Assembly: GCA_050010135.1 (NCBI GenBank)
Contig: JBEKLP010000002.1
Location: 1-64,000, forward strand
Source: FEN-1073 sp050010135
Lineage (GTDB): Bacteria; Chloroflexota; Anaerolineae; Anaerolineales; RBG-16-64-43
Reading direction: 5' to 3'
Length of the DNA stretch: 64,000 nt
The position numbers and the translations under genes are program-made. Numbering within the stretch: the stretch's first letter is position 1; each line of letters begins with the position of its first letter. Below, one piece after another: positions 51,141 through 60,760 of the stretch. The notes under the pieces are model-generated. The model saw only the letters and a list, made by a program, of their open reading frames with translations. It did no database searches and was not told where the DNA came from.

Positions 51141-51366
51141 AACTCCGGGTTCACCTTGCCATTTCCCCGCGCAATGCGATCCGCGGGCTTCCCTGCGCCG
51201 CTCAGCGGCGCAACGAATTTTCGCTCGAAGCAGATCGAATCGAATTATTAAGGGCGACACCTGCGCAACCGTGAGGAAGTGACGGGCCGTCCTTTTTTCT
51301 CCAGGGGATTGTGGCGATAGCGAGTTTTGAAATAGGGGAAAAAACGGTCCCCGGAATCGAAGAAGC

Positions 51367-52005
51367 TTACCCCTCGAGGTAAAACGTCATCCGCTGCATG
51401 TGGGCGCCCGGGTCGATATTCTGCACGTAAACTCCTTTGGGCACAACCAGAGATGTCGGAGCGTAATTCAGGATTGCCTGCACTCCGGCTTCCACCAATA
51501 AATCGGAGACATTCTGCGCGGCGTCGGCCGGAACGGCAAGCATTGCCACGCGGATTTTTGCGGCGCGCACTTTTTCCACCAATGTGGACAAGTCCTGAAT
51601 CGTATACTGCGATAGGGACTGGCGGACTTTGGCCGGATCGTTGTCGAACACAAACCGGATTTCGAACCCACGGTCGTGAAAACCGTGATAGTTCGCAATC
51701 GCCCGCCCCAGATCGCCGGCCCCGACCAGTACCACTTCCCAAATCCGGTCCACTTTGAGAATTCGCCGCAATTGGACGATCAAAAAGGAAATGTTGTAGC
51801 CCAAACCCTGTTTTCCGAATTCCCCAAAATAGGATAGGTCCTTTCGAATCTGGGCCGAGGTCAATCCCAGACGATCGCCGAGTTCGGACGACGAGGTAAT
51901 CTCCAGCCCCTCACCGGCTAGGGAACGAAGCGTACGCAGGTAAAAAGGCAATCGCCCGACGACAATATCCGGAATAGGCCTGACGGGAGGTTGTTTGTGC
52001 GGCAT
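51367..52005 (-). CDS. rex: Redox-sensing transcriptional repressor Rex
   Basis: The 212-aa protein has the Rex winged helix (TSSSELGDRLGLTSAQIRKDLSYFGEFGKQGLGY) and the Rossmann NADH site VVLVGAGDLGRAIANY, with FDNDP. The C-terminal domain-swapped helix HMQRMTFYLEG is present. Rex binds DNA when NAD+ is high and lets go at high NADH, usually controlling fermentation, hydrogenase and respiratory genes. It is divergent from obgE, with a Rex-like operator between. Confidence 0.96.
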   Translation of the reverse strand: MPHKQPPVRPIPDIVVGRLPFYLRTLRSLAGEGLEITSSSELGDRLGLTSAQIRKDLSYFGEFGKQGLGYNISFLIVQLRRILKVDRIWEVVLVGAGDLGRAIANYHGFHDRGFEIRFVFDNDPAKVRQSLSQYTIQDLSTLVEKVRAAKIRVAMLAVPADAAQNVSDLLVEAGVQAILNYAPTSLVVPKGVYVQNIDPGAHMQRMTFYLEG

Positions 52006-52068
52006 GGATTTCTCCGTCTACGGGAGCAATTATCCTTTATGATATAAGGGATAAACGCGTTTCACCGA

Positions 52069-52086
52069 TTGAGAAATGTATCACAA
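52069..52086. promoter_or_regulatory. Rex-like operator in the rex-obgE intergenic region
   Basis: TTGAGAAATGTATCACAA matches the Rex-type pattern TTGTGAA-N4-TTCACAA (read on the other strand as TTGTGATACATTTCTCAA) in 12 of 14 fixed positions. It is 64 bp from the rex start codon and 21 bp from the obgE start codon, so Rex may regulate itself and possibly obgE-nadD. Confidence 0.65.
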
Positions 52087-52106
52087 TTGAAGGGTTTGGG
52101 CAAACA

Positions 52107-53372
52107 ATGTTTTTAGATGAAGCGGAGATCACCATACGCGCCGGCCGGGGCGGCAACGGCATGATGCATTTTCACCGGGAGAAATTCGTCACCCGCGGGG
52201 GACCCGACGGCGGGGACGGGGGACATGGCGGGAGCGTTTATCTACGGGTGGATCGGAATCTCAACACCCTGTACCGCTTCCGGCATGTCCGTGTATTCCA
52301 GGCCGAAGACGGCGCGAACGGCAGTATCAACGATAGGACCGGAAAATCCGGAGCCGACCTGATCATCCCGGTCCCGCCCGGAACGGTTGTGCGCGAGCTT
52401 TCCCCGGACAGGCTGCTGGGGGATTTATTGGAAGAAGGCCAGCAGTTGGCCATCGCCCGCGGCGGACGCGGCGGACGCGGGAATCCGCATTTCGCATCGG
52501 CGCACAACCAGGCGCCGCACGTCGCCGAGAAGGGCGAGCCGGGCGAGGAGCGCCGGTTGCGCCTCGAACTGAAGTTGATCGCCGATGTTGGCTTGGTGGG
52601 ATCGCCCAATGCGGGAAAATCCACATTCCTAGCCGCGGTGACCGCCGCCCACCCAAAGATCGCCCCCTACCCTTTCACAACCACCGAGCCCAACCTCGGG
52701 GTGGCCGTCCTGGACGGATTCCAGACCATCGTGCTGGCCGACATCCCCGGCCTGATCGAAGGGGCGCATGCCGGCGTCGGCCTGGGATTTACCTTCCTGC
52801 GGCACATCCAACGCACGCGGGTACTTGTTCATCTGCTGGACGGCGCAGCCGCCGACCCGCTTTCGGACTTCTCGCAAATCAATACCGAACTGGCGCTGTT
52901 CGACCCGGACCTGGGCCGCAAGCCGCAAATTGTCGCGGTGAACAAGACCGACCTTCCGGAAGCCAAAGCGCGCTGGCCCTCGCTGAAAGAGGAATTAAAG
53001 CGAAGGGGATTTGAAGCTTACGCGGTTTCGGCGCTCACCCGGCAGGGCACGCGCGAGATCGTCCAACGGGCCGCGCAACTACTGGCGGAGGTTCCGCCCC
53101 CTCCGCTGGTTGAAGCGGAAGTTCCGCTATATCAAGCGCAGGATGATCCGACGGCATTTTCGATCGTGCAAGAGAGCGACGGCGGTTGGCGGGTGAAAGG
53201 GAAACGGATCGAACGCGCGGCGGAAATGACCTACTGGGAATTGGAAGAGGCGGTGACCCGTTTCCAACGCATCCTTGAGGCGCTCGGAATCTATCAGGCA
53301 TTGAAAGAAGCCGGCATACAGCAAGGCGATATCGTCCGCATCGGGAAGCACGAGCTGGAATGGAACGATTAG
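52107..53372 (+). CDS. obgE: GTPase Obg
   Basis: The 421-aa protein has the glycine-rich Obg fold (GRGGNGMMHF, GGPDGGDGGHGG) at 10-40, a G domain with GSPNAGKST, DIPGLIEGAH and NKTD, and an OCT domain at the C-terminus (about 340-420). Obg is essential in most bacteria and links ribosome assembly to growth and stress. The stop overlaps the nadD start by 13 bp. Confidence 0.96.
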   Translation: MFLDEAEITIRAGRGGNGMMHFHREKFVTRGGPDGGDGGHGGSVYLRVDRNLNTLYRFRHVRVFQAEDGANGSINDRTGKSGADLIIPVPPGTVVRELSPDRLLGDLLEEGQQLAIARGGRGGRGNPHFASAHNQAPHVAEKGEPGEERRLRLELKLIADVGLVGSPNAGKSTFLAAVTAAHPKIAPYPFTTTEPNLGVAVLDGFQTIVLADIPGLIEGAHAGVGLGFTFLRHIQRTRVLVHLLDGAAADPLSDFSQINTELALFDPDLGRKPQIVAVNKTDLPEAKARWPSLKEELKRRGFEAYAVSALTRQGTREIVQRAAQLLAEVPPPPLVEAEVPLYQAQDDPTAFSIVQESDGGWRVKGKRIERAAEMTYWELEEAVTRFQRILEALGIYQALKEAGIQQGDIVRIGKHELEWND

Positions 53373-53962
53373 GGATTCTGGGCGGAACGTTCGATCCTCC
53401 CCACAACGGCCATCTGGCATTGGCCGCCCGATCGCTGCGCCAACTTCACCTAACCAGCGTTGTCTGGGTGCTCACGCCGGATCCACCGCACAAGGATTTT
53501 CCGGATATCACGGCATACAGCGTGCGACGTGAGATGCTGGAAACCGCCATCGCCGCGAATCCAGCTTTTCTATTAAGCGAGGTGGAGTCCGAGAGGCCCG
53601 GCCCGCAGTATATGGTCGATACGATTTCCATTCTTCAGGAGCGAAACCCGAAGGCTGAGCTTACTCTGCTTCTGGGCGAGGATTCACTGCGCGATCTGCC
53701 CACCTGGCATCGTCCAGGAGACATACTCCTTCTGTGCCAGCTTGGCGTCCTGCGCCGGTCTGACCGGAAAGCGGACATGGTTGCGTTGGAAACCAAGCTG
53801 CCGGGCATCGGGGCGCGAACAACTTTTCTGGACGCGGCGCCGCTGGATATTTCCTCCACCGAAATTCGGGATAGAATTCGACGCGGAGAATCCATCGAAG
53901 GGATGGTGCCGGCCGGCGTCGAAAAGATCATCCGGTGGAACTGTCTTTATAAATCGGCTTAA
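53360..53962 (+). CDS. nadD: Nicotinate-nucleotide adenylyltransferase
   Basis: The 200-aa protein has the nucleotidylyltransferase motifs GGTFDPPHNGHL at the start and SSTEIRDRI near the end. It adenylates nicotinate mononucleotide to form deamido-NAD in the NAD route, downstream of the NadBAC enzymes encoded at 58-61.6 kb. Its start overlaps obgE, the common obgE-nadD order. Confidence 0.95.
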   Translation: MERLGILGGTFDPPHNGHLALAARSLRQLHLTSVVWVLTPDPPHKDFPDITAYSVRREMLETAIAANPAFLLSEVESERPGPQYMVDTISILQERNPKAELTLLLGEDSLRDLPTWHRPGDILLLCQLGVLRRSDRKADMVALETKLPGIGARTTFLDAAPLDISSTEIRDRIRRGESIEGMVPAGVEKIIRWNCLYKSA

Positions 53963-54010
53963 TCAGTGGATTCGCTGATTTATCCCCATCGTTACCTTAT
54001 AGAGAACCTA

Positions 54011-54101
54011 AACGCAAAGACGCTAAGCCGCAAAGAGAAATTTTTAATGTCTTGGCGCCCCCCGGCCCGACCCCCGGGGGCGGGCTTAGCGTCTTTGCGT
54101 T
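54011..54101. repeat. 19-bp perfect inverted repeat (MITE-like)
   Basis: AACGCAAAGACGCTAAGCC (54011-54029) pairs exactly with GGCTTAGCGTCTTTGCGTT (54083-54101), with a 53-nt middle that contains a CCCCCGGGGG run. It lies between convergent nadD and the FAD oxidoreductase. The sequence is like a dispersed non-coding palindromic element. Confidence 0.8.
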
Positions 54102-54154
54102 AAGAATTTAATAACCGATATCCGCAAACATCGAATTAAGAAAACCAAAATGGG

Positions 54155-55453
54155 TTATTTCCAATCTCCGAGGATCATTCTCGCCGTTTCGCGACCGAGG
54201 CGCACGGCGTAATTCGTTCCGCGATCCCACGGATAGACCTGGCTCATGCCGGCAAAATACAGGCCCGGAAGGGGAGTTCGCACGGGGGGGATGTTGCGCG
54301 AGTGACGGATCAGCGGAACGGGTTGGGCATACTCGGTTTTAAACAACCAGGATTTCTTCACCCAAGATGACTGGAATTCCGGATTGATCCGACGGAGCGC
54401 GGGAAGGAACCGCTTCTGCAATGCCTCCCGCGTCATGGAAAAATATTCGTGACCCAGCGGAAGGTAATCCCCGCAGTAAACGATGTGATTGCCGCCGAAA
54501 TGTTCCGGGGGCAGGAAGTTGGTGTGTTCGACCAATCCCAAGAAGGGGAATCCTGCGTCTTTGGGTAGATTGTGCCAATACACCCCCTGCGTGGAAAGCC
54601 GGTGGGAAAGTTCGAACACCATCACCACGGCGCCCATGTGCCGGAGCGAACGCAGTTTGGCGAGATAATCCGCCGGCAGCGCGGGTGCCATCGCGGCCAA
54701 TTGATGCGGTGAAAACGTCGCCAGGCAAACGTCGAATCGCTCTTTGCCGAACGGCACCTGGAGTTCGAAGCCGCCTTCCGGATGAGCAACCATGCTTTCG
54801 ACCCGCGCCGAATAGCGCAGGCGGACTCCCATTTCGCCAAGTCGGCCGGCGAGTTGATCAAAGAATGCCTGCATCCCCCCCTGGTAGGTAACCAGATTCG
54901 GCGTGCGGGAATGCATCCGGGCCCAAAACCACGCCATATTGATCAACCGATAATTTTCCTCACCGAATTTGCCGACCAGGAGCGGCTTCCATACTTGATC
55001 GTAAATGCGGTTCCCGAACCAGCGGCGCATCCAATCGTCGGCCGCATATGCTTCCATCCATTTCCAAAAAGGATTGAGCTTCAGGATGAAACCGGCAATG
55101 AACAGATTCCATACCCGCAAGGGAAAGGGCAGACCCGGGAACGCCAGCCAGGAGGGAATGCTGTCGTAGGCGTAGAATTTTTCTTTATAGTAGATCGCCG
55201 TCACCGGCCGCCGGACGACGATGTTCTTTTCCCAACCGAGTTCGCGGATAAACCCGAGAACGTCCCGGTCGGAGGTGAACCAATGCCGGTAATATTTCTC
55301 GACGCTCCACTCCCAATCCGGCTCGCGGAATCCGCCCCCCAACCCGCCGGGTGTCGGGTCCGCCTCGAAAACCGTCACCGCGTGTCCGGCGCGCGCCAGA
55401 TCGTACGCCGCCGACAGTCCACCCGCACCCGCTCCAATGATTGCCACCCGCAT
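54155..55453 (-). CDS. FAD-dependent oxidoreductase (protoporphyrinogen oxidase/phytoene desaturase-like)
   Basis: The 432-aa protein opens with the FAD site VAIIGAGAGGLSAAYDLARAGHAVTVFEA followed by GGLGG. The C-terminal FAD motif is in PVRTPLPGLYFAGMSQVYPWDRG. It belongs to the amine oxidase-like superfamily. The substrate is unknown; neighbours that act on polyprenyl or sugar lipids make envelope lipid modification possible. It lies 137 bp after the glycosyltransferase on the same strand. Confidence 0.85.
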   Translation of the reverse strand: MRVAIIGAGAGGLSAAYDLARAGHAVTVFEADPTPGGLGGGFREPDWEWSVEKYYRHWFTSDRDVLGFIRELGWEKNIVVRRPVTAIYYKEKFYAYDSIPSWLAFPGLPFPLRVWNLFIAGFILKLNPFWKWMEAYAADDWMRRWFGNRIYDQVWKPLLVGKFGEENYRLINMAWFWARMHSRTPNLVTYQGGMQAFFDQLAGRLGEMGVRLRYSARVESMVAHPEGGFELQVPFGKERFDVCLATFSPHQLAAMAPALPADYLAKLRSLRHMGAVVMVFELSHRLSTQGVYWHNLPKDAGFPFLGLVEHTNFLPPEHFGGNHIVYCGDYLPLGHEYFSMTREALQKRFLPALRRINPEFQSSWVKKSWLFKTEYAQPVPLIRHSRNIPPVRTPLPGLYFAGMSQVYPWDRGTNYAVRLGRETARMILGDWK

Positions 55454-55590
55454 GGATGATCCTCCCTACCCGAAGTTGACTCTCTTACGATGGATTTCCG
55501 GTTTCTCGGATCCGCTCGTGCGGGCCGGGATTTCCGATTCCTCATCCGATCAGCGACCGCGAACGCCGGCCGGCTGACGTCCTATCGAAA

Positions 55591-58035
55591 TTATCCGTCC
55601 GGTTTCGAGCACACCCATGCCAATTCTTTGGACGTGTACATGTCGTATTCCCATTTTCCGGAAGGCGAATATACCGGGCACCATTTTTCGCCAAGCGCCT
55701 GCAGAGAGACTCGCAGTCCATCCTGCAATTGTTCCGGCTGGGTAGGCACGACGAAAAGAATACTTTTGGAATCCGTCAAAATCGGCAAAGTGGATTCCGG
55801 CAAAAGGGGACTATCTACCGCCACCTTTTCCAATTGTATGCCGGACCAGGACCGAGGGTAAATTTCCTTAAACCGCAGGAAAGGGTTCAGGCTCCAGTCT
55901 GCATAGGTCACAAAGACATACTTTTCCGGGGCAGCTAAACTTCCTCCGCGGATTTCACCGGCCAGCCGCAAGACGAGCGATTCAAACACTTGACGGTCCA
56001 GCCAACGATCGTAGGAAATAACGGTCGCGTAAAACAGGTTCGTCGCTACCAGAATCGCCAGGACACCGGCGAGTATAAACGTTTGGATTCTGCCCCCAGC
56101 ACTTCCCATGAAGCGAAGCTGATCCCGAAGCCAACTTAGACCAAACGCGGCAGCAAGAGCCCACCAGGGAAGAACGACGAACATTCTGGTCGTGGACGGC
56201 AAATCGGGCGATCCGATGATGCTCGCCACTGTCAGGAGAAGGATCCAACCCAGGAGGAAAAAAACGGCGAAACGGCTGCGGCGAATCCAATACAGGATCA
56301 CGAAGAAACCTATTCCCACAAAAGCGGCGGTCATCCAATCCACATACGACATCGAGACAAAATGGCTTTCATTCGTTATATACAGATACGAGAACCACGA
56401 AGTCAGAATGCGATTGGCCAAAAACTGAACAGGGCCGTCGGGGAAGGGATTTTTTTCCAAGGTGGTGAAAATGGTAAAACCGAAACCCGTCTTCCAAAAT
56501 GCAGGCTGGAAACAAAGCGGGAAACAGAGCATTCCAAAACCGCCTGCCAGGACCGCCCAGCGTAACCTTGCGGGACGGGAAATTGGAGGCGCAAAGCAGA
56601 GTAAAAGAAGGATAACCAGCGGAATGGAGACAATAGCAATGCCAAACACGTAGAAATTCATCGCCAATACAACACCGCAGAGTGCGAATGCCGCCGTTCG
56701 CCCTGATCGCGCCGCCCAAGCGGCTACCGCGAGCGAAATCGAAAGGGTAAACAGGGCCTGCAGACTGACGTATCCGATCTTGCTGAAATTGATCAGATAA
56801 TGGGATACGGCCAGAAAGAAACAAGCCAGAAGGGCCACCCGCCGATCCAAAAAGGTCTTAAAAAAAATGTAGAGGAAGAGGATGGAAAGAGCAATCAGAT
56901 AGATATTGCTGAATCGCCATCCGAAACTCTGGGTGCCAAATACCCGCAGAAATAAACTTTGAACGATGGAAGCAAAATAGGGATTTTGCCCATATACGCC
57001 CATCTCATCGAACAAGTGTGCCGCGACGACGGAGAGATTGGTTTTTTCCAAGATCTCCCGCGCACTTTCGTAAAAGCCATACTCATCTCCGACTACGGAT
57101 GTCCACCAGGCATTGATATTGATGGAGAATAGAATTATCCCCAGGGAAAATATCCAATAGATCGTCGGGATGCGATGCCGGAAACGGAGAAGGAAGATGA
57201 TCGCCAACACCAAAACGGCCGCGAAGATCGGAAGGTAATTCGGAGAGGAATAATAAACCGCAAGGACCATCACCAAAGCCGAATGCGCCAGCAGGCAAGC
57301 AAACATCCAACCCCGGTTCTCCCAAAGGATCTTCCATAAACGGACGAGGGAAATATCCCGCAGCAACCACCCTGTGACGTACGTCCCGGCGACTAGCGCC
57401 AGTTCCGCCCCGGGGATTCTACGATCCGCCACGTTAAACGCGGCGATGGCGGCAAACCCCGCCAGCGAGATCCACCGCAACAGCCGGCTGATGGTGATCT
57501 GCATGGGGGAAATCCCGGCATCGGACCCGGTGGCGTCCGCACGAAGCTCGAGAAACATTTGCCGTCCAAGCGGGAAGAGAGCGATCAACAATCCCACCGC
57601 CAGCAAGCAGAATAAAATCAGCAGGATATATTCAGGCAAGGGCAAGGCGCACAGAAGGGGAACTTTGCACCGGAGGTCGGAGAAGAGAAAGCGGATCTTC
57701 TCCAGATCAAACCAACGATCCATTACCACAAGCGCGGAAGGGATCACCGCAAGGATGAGAATCGAGCAGAGGAGGATCGGCCGGATCCACGGGAACACCA
57801 CTCTCCATAGACTCTTCCAACCTTCGTTATCCTGGTTCACGTTTCGATCTGATCGATCGACCAACGGGAGGAAATCGTTCTGGAGAGGGTTCTTTTCCGC
57901 CGGGGAGGTTTCGTTAACGTTCCGCCTTGCACGCAATTTACGCTGTGCGAGTATCCATGCAAAGTCAAACAGGACGCCGAGCAGCACGGCAATTCCCGTG
58001 AGAATTAATATTTGCGAATCTCGCTCAGGGGTCAT
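55591..58035 (-). CDS. Membrane glycosyltransferase, ArnT/PMT-like (GT39/83 type)
   Basis: The 814-aa protein has over a dozen membrane segments. An acidic loop, VGDEYGFYESAREI, is the catalytic Asp/Glu pair seen in PMT_2-type transferases that use polyprenyl-phosphate sugars. The C-terminal about 100 residues form a soluble extracytoplasmic domain. A GGAAGG site stands just before the ATG at 58035. A longer open frame extends to 59127, but it overlaps nadB on the same strand in another frame and is not used. The sugar acceptor is unknown. Confidence 0.83.
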   Translation of the reverse strand: MTPERDSQILILTGIAVLLGVLFDFAWILAQRKLRARRNVNETSPAEKNPLQNDFLPLVDRSDRNVNQDNEGWKSLWRVVFPWIRPILLCSILILAVIPSALVVMDRWFDLEKIRFLFSDLRCKVPLLCALPLPEYILLILFCLLAVGLLIALFPLGRQMFLELRADATGSDAGISPMQITISRLLRWISLAGFAAIAAFNVADRRIPGAELALVAGTYVTGWLLRDISLVRLWKILWENRGWMFACLLAHSALVMVLAVYYSSPNYLPIFAAVLVLAIIFLLRFRHRIPTIYWIFSLGIILFSININAWWTSVVGDEYGFYESAREILEKTNLSVVAAHLFDEMGVYGQNPYFASIVQSLFLRVFGTQSFGWRFSNIYLIALSILFLYIFFKTFLDRRVALLACFFLAVSHYLINFSKIGYVSLQALFTLSISLAVAAWAARSGRTAAFALCGVVLAMNFYVFGIAIVSIPLVILLLLCFAPPISRPARLRWAVLAGGFGMLCFPLCFQPAFWKTGFGFTIFTTLEKNPFPDGPVQFLANRILTSWFSYLYITNESHFVSMSYVDWMTAAFVGIGFFVILYWIRRSRFAVFFLLGWILLLTVASIIGSPDLPSTTRMFVVLPWWALAAAFGLSWLRDQLRFMGSAGGRIQTFILAGVLAILVATNLFYATVISYDRWLDRQVFESLVLRLAGEIRGGSLAAPEKYVFVTYADWSLNPFLRFKEIYPRSWSGIQLEKVAVDSPLLPESTLPILTDSKSILFVVPTQPEQLQDGLRVSLQALGEKWCPVYSPSGKWEYDMYTSKELAWVCSKPDG

Positions 58036-58079
58036 TTCCTTCCTCAATCGATCCCCGCTGTAGTTGGTAAGGGCACGGA

Positions 58080-59666
58080 TTAGAGCACTCCCGCTTGTTT
58101 GCCGTCCTCCAAATAATGGCAGCCGATGCTCACTCGATTGTGCTTGGCGGCCGTGGCGACGATCAGCGCGGTTTGGATGCTGTGCCGCAAACCGATGAGC
58201 GCGTCGTTGAGACGTGTGGTTCTGTAAAAGCCTTCGATTTCTTCCTTCAGATGATAGAGATCGCTCAGCGCCCGGTCCAATCGGACGGCGGAGCGGATCA
58301 AGCCCACGTAATGCCACATGGTGTATTGAATGGTGCGGATATCGCGCCAGATCAGCGCCGGGTCGGCATCCTCGCTTACGCCGGGTTCCCAGGAAGGCAC
58401 CTCGGCCGGATCCGTTTCCGGCAGCGCGCCCATTTCCTCGATATCCTGCGCCGCGCGCTCCCCCCACACCAAGCCTTCGAGCAGCGACGTGCTCGCCAGG
58501 CGGTTGGCTCCATGCACTCCGGTGCAGGCCACCTCGCCGACGGCATACAAACCGGGGATGGTTGTCCGGCCCCAGGCATCCGTCCAAACTCCCCCGCAAG
58601 AGTAATGTTCGGCCGGCACAACCGGGATCGGCTGATGGGTAATGTCGATGCCGGCCTCCAGGCAGCGCGCATAGATATTCGGGAACCGGGTGCGGATAAG
58701 GTCCGCCGGCAGGAAGGATATGTCCAGCAGGACATGCGGATAATCGTGCTCCACCATCTCGCGGTGGATCGCCCGCGCAACGATGTCGCGCGGCGCCAAG
58801 TCTTTCCACTCCGGAGAATATTTCGCCATGAACGCGATTCCATCCGGGGTCAGCAGCCGTCCGCCTTCGCCGCGCACGGCCTCCGAAATGAGAAATCCTT
58901 CGGTTTCGGGCGCCGCCAGGACGGTCGGATGGAACTGGATGAATTCGGCGTTGATCACGCGGGCGCCGGCGCGATACGCCATCGCCAATCCGTCGCCGCG
59001 GGCTCCCTCCGGGTTGGTCGTGTAACGGTAAATCCGTCCGAGCCCGCCTGTGGCGAGGATCGTAGCCCCCGCCAGAAAGCGATGCACGGTGGCATCGGCT
59101 TGATCGAAAACGTACGCGCCGTGACAAGTGATGGGTTGATAGATGGCCAGCGGGTCGCGGGCATGGTGCGGGAAGGTGATCAAGTCCACACCGGTGGCCG
59201 AATTCACGAAGCGGATGTTGGAGCGTTCCCGCATCAACCGGAGCAGCGCGCGGATGATGGCCTGACCGGTCGTATCCCCGACATGCAGGATTCTCGGGCG
59301 GGAGTGAGCCCCTTCGACCCCGTAATCCAACTCGTCGTTTGGGGTACGGTCGAACGGCACCCCAGCCTGGTCGATTAACACCTCGCGCACAAGAACGGGG
59401 CCTTCTTCGGCAAGGATTCTTGCCGCCGACGGGAGGCTCAACCCCGCGCCCGCTGCGAGGATGTCCCGAACGATCGAGTCGACGCTGTCTTCCTTCCCCA
59501 ACGTTACAATTCCGCCCTGCGCATACTTGGAATTGCTCTCTTCGGGATCCGAGGCGCGCGTGATGACCGTGATTTGGCGCTGGCGGTCCTCCGACAGACG
59601 GAGCGCCGCGCTGGCGCCGGCTATTCCGCAGCCGACAATCAACACATCAGATTCGACAGGACTCAT
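58080..59666 (-). CDS. nadB: L-aspartate oxidase
   Basis: The 528-aa protein has VLIVGCGIAGASAALRL, SKYAQGGI and the C-terminal TGVHGANRLASTSLLEGLVWG motif. It oxidises aspartate to iminoaspartate with FAD in de novo NAD synthesis. Its ATG overlaps the nadA stop by 4 bp (ATGA), and GGAGG stands 8 bp upstream. A longer frame to 60098 lies inside nadA and is rejected. Confidence 0.96.
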   Translation of the reverse strand: MSPVESDVLIVGCGIAGASAALRLSEDRQRQITVITRASDPEESNSKYAQGGIVTLGKEDSVDSIVRDILAAGAGLSLPSAARILAEEGPVLVREVLIDQAGVPFDRTPNDELDYGVEGAHSRPRILHVGDTTGQAIIRALLRLMRERSNIRFVNSATGVDLITFPHHARDPLAIYQPITCHGAYVFDQADATVHRFLAGATILATGGLGRIYRYTTNPEGARGDGLAMAYRAGARVINAEFIQFHPTVLAAPETEGFLISEAVRGEGGRLLTPDGIAFMAKYSPEWKDLAPRDIVARAIHREMVEHDYPHVLLDISFLPADLIRTRFPNIYARCLEAGIDITHQPIPVVPAEHYSCGGVWTDAWGRTTIPGLYAVGEVACTGVHGANRLASTSLLEGLVWGERAAQDIEEMGALPETDPAEVPSWEPGVSEDADPALIWRDIRTIQYTMWHYVGLIRSAVRLDRALSDLYHLKEEIEGFYRTTRLNDALIGLRHSIQTALIVATAAKHNRVSIGCHYLEDGKQAGVL

Positions 59667-60760
59667 GCACTTGCCTCCAGCATCCTTTGAAGCGCGGTGC
59701 TCGCCGGGCCGGCAACCGCTTCCGGTACACGGATTGGGTTGACCAATTCCCCGCGTACTAGTCCGTCCGTCACCCGCGCCAGTGACTCCACAGTGGTCTT
59801 GTTCATGGTAATGCAGTTGTTGGGGGATGGCGAGAGCAGGTGGATTTCCTGTTCGGGATGAGCGCGCGCCAGGCGGTTTACCAGGTTTTCTTCCGTGCCG
59901 ATCGCCCATTTTGTCCCTGGCGGCGCGGCGTCCACCATCCGGAGGATGTCCGTGGTCGATCCCGCATCGTCCGCCAGACGCACCACTTCCTGAGTGCATT
60001 CCAGATGCACCCAAACGCGGATTCCGGGGAAGCGCCTTCTCGCGTCGATGACGTGGGTGGGGAGGAAACGCTGGTGAACGTAGCACCATCCCTTCCAAAG
60101 GATGATTTGCGCATCAAGGAGTTCTTCGCGGCTGTTGCCGCCCAGGGGTTCGCGCGGATCCCACAACGGCATCCGCTCCAGGGGAATGCCCATCCGCACC
60201 CCGCTATTCCGTCCCAAATGTTGATCGGGGAAGAACAACGTCCGCGGACGGCGGTCGCGGGCCCATTCCAGAATTTTGCGTGCGTTGGAGGAGGTGCACA
60301 CCGATCCGCCGTGCGTTCCGCAAAAGGCTTTTAAATCCGCCTCGGAATTGATGTAGGTGACCGGCATCACGTCCCGTTCGGGTGACATGCACCCCTGCAA
60401 CTGGCGCCAGGCATCCTCGACCAGCAGGCGGTCCGCCTTTTCCGCGAGCGGACAGAGCGCATCCGATTCCGGCAGCAGAACCGTTTGACCGGGCTGAGCG
60501 AGGATCGCCGCCGTTTCGGCCATGAAGTGCACGCCGCAGAAGACGATGAATTTCGCCGATTTGTTCGCAGCGGCCGTGCGCGCCAGCTGCAGCGAATCAC
60601 CGACGGTATCGGCGAACCGGATTACTTCATCCTTCTGATAATGGTGGCCCAAGATGACCAATTCGCCGCCAAGGCGTTCCTTGGCGGAAAGTATGCGCCG
60701 TTCGGGGGCGGAGGATTCGTCCATCATTTGGTCGAGGGGCGAGGATCCATCAACCGACAA
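59663..60760 (-). CDS. nadA: Quinolinate synthase A
   Basis: The 365-aa protein is a NadA of the longer type. The [4Fe-4S] cysteine ligands are in VFCGVHFMAE, LECTQEVV and PNNCITMNKTT. It condenses iminoaspartate with dihydroxyacetone phosphate to quinolinate. Its start overlaps the nadC end by 11 bp, and it is the middle gene of nadC-nadA-nadB. Confidence 0.96.
   Translation of the reverse strand: MSVDGSSPLDQMMDESSAPERRILSAKERLGGELVILGHHYQKDEVIRFADTVGDSLQLARTAAANKSAKFIVFCGVHFMAETAAILAQPGQTVLLPESDALCPLAEKADRLLVEDAWRQLQGCMSPERDVMPVTYINSEADLKAFCGTHGGSVCTSSNARKILEWARDRRPRTLFFPDQHLGRNSGVRMGIPLERMPLWDPREPLGGNSREELLDAQIILWKGWCYVHQRFLPTHVIDARRRFPGIRVWVHLECTQEVVRLADDAGSTTDILRMVDAAPPGTKWAIGTEENLVNRLARAHPEQEIHLLSPSPNNCITMNKTTVESLARVTDGLVRGELVNPIRVPEAVAGPASTALQRMLEASA

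Noticed and set aside
58036..59127. N-terminal extension of the glycosyltransferase frame by about 360 residues
   Set aside because: It overlaps nadB in another frame on the same strand and has no membrane or domain character. A good ribosome site precedes the ATG at 58035.
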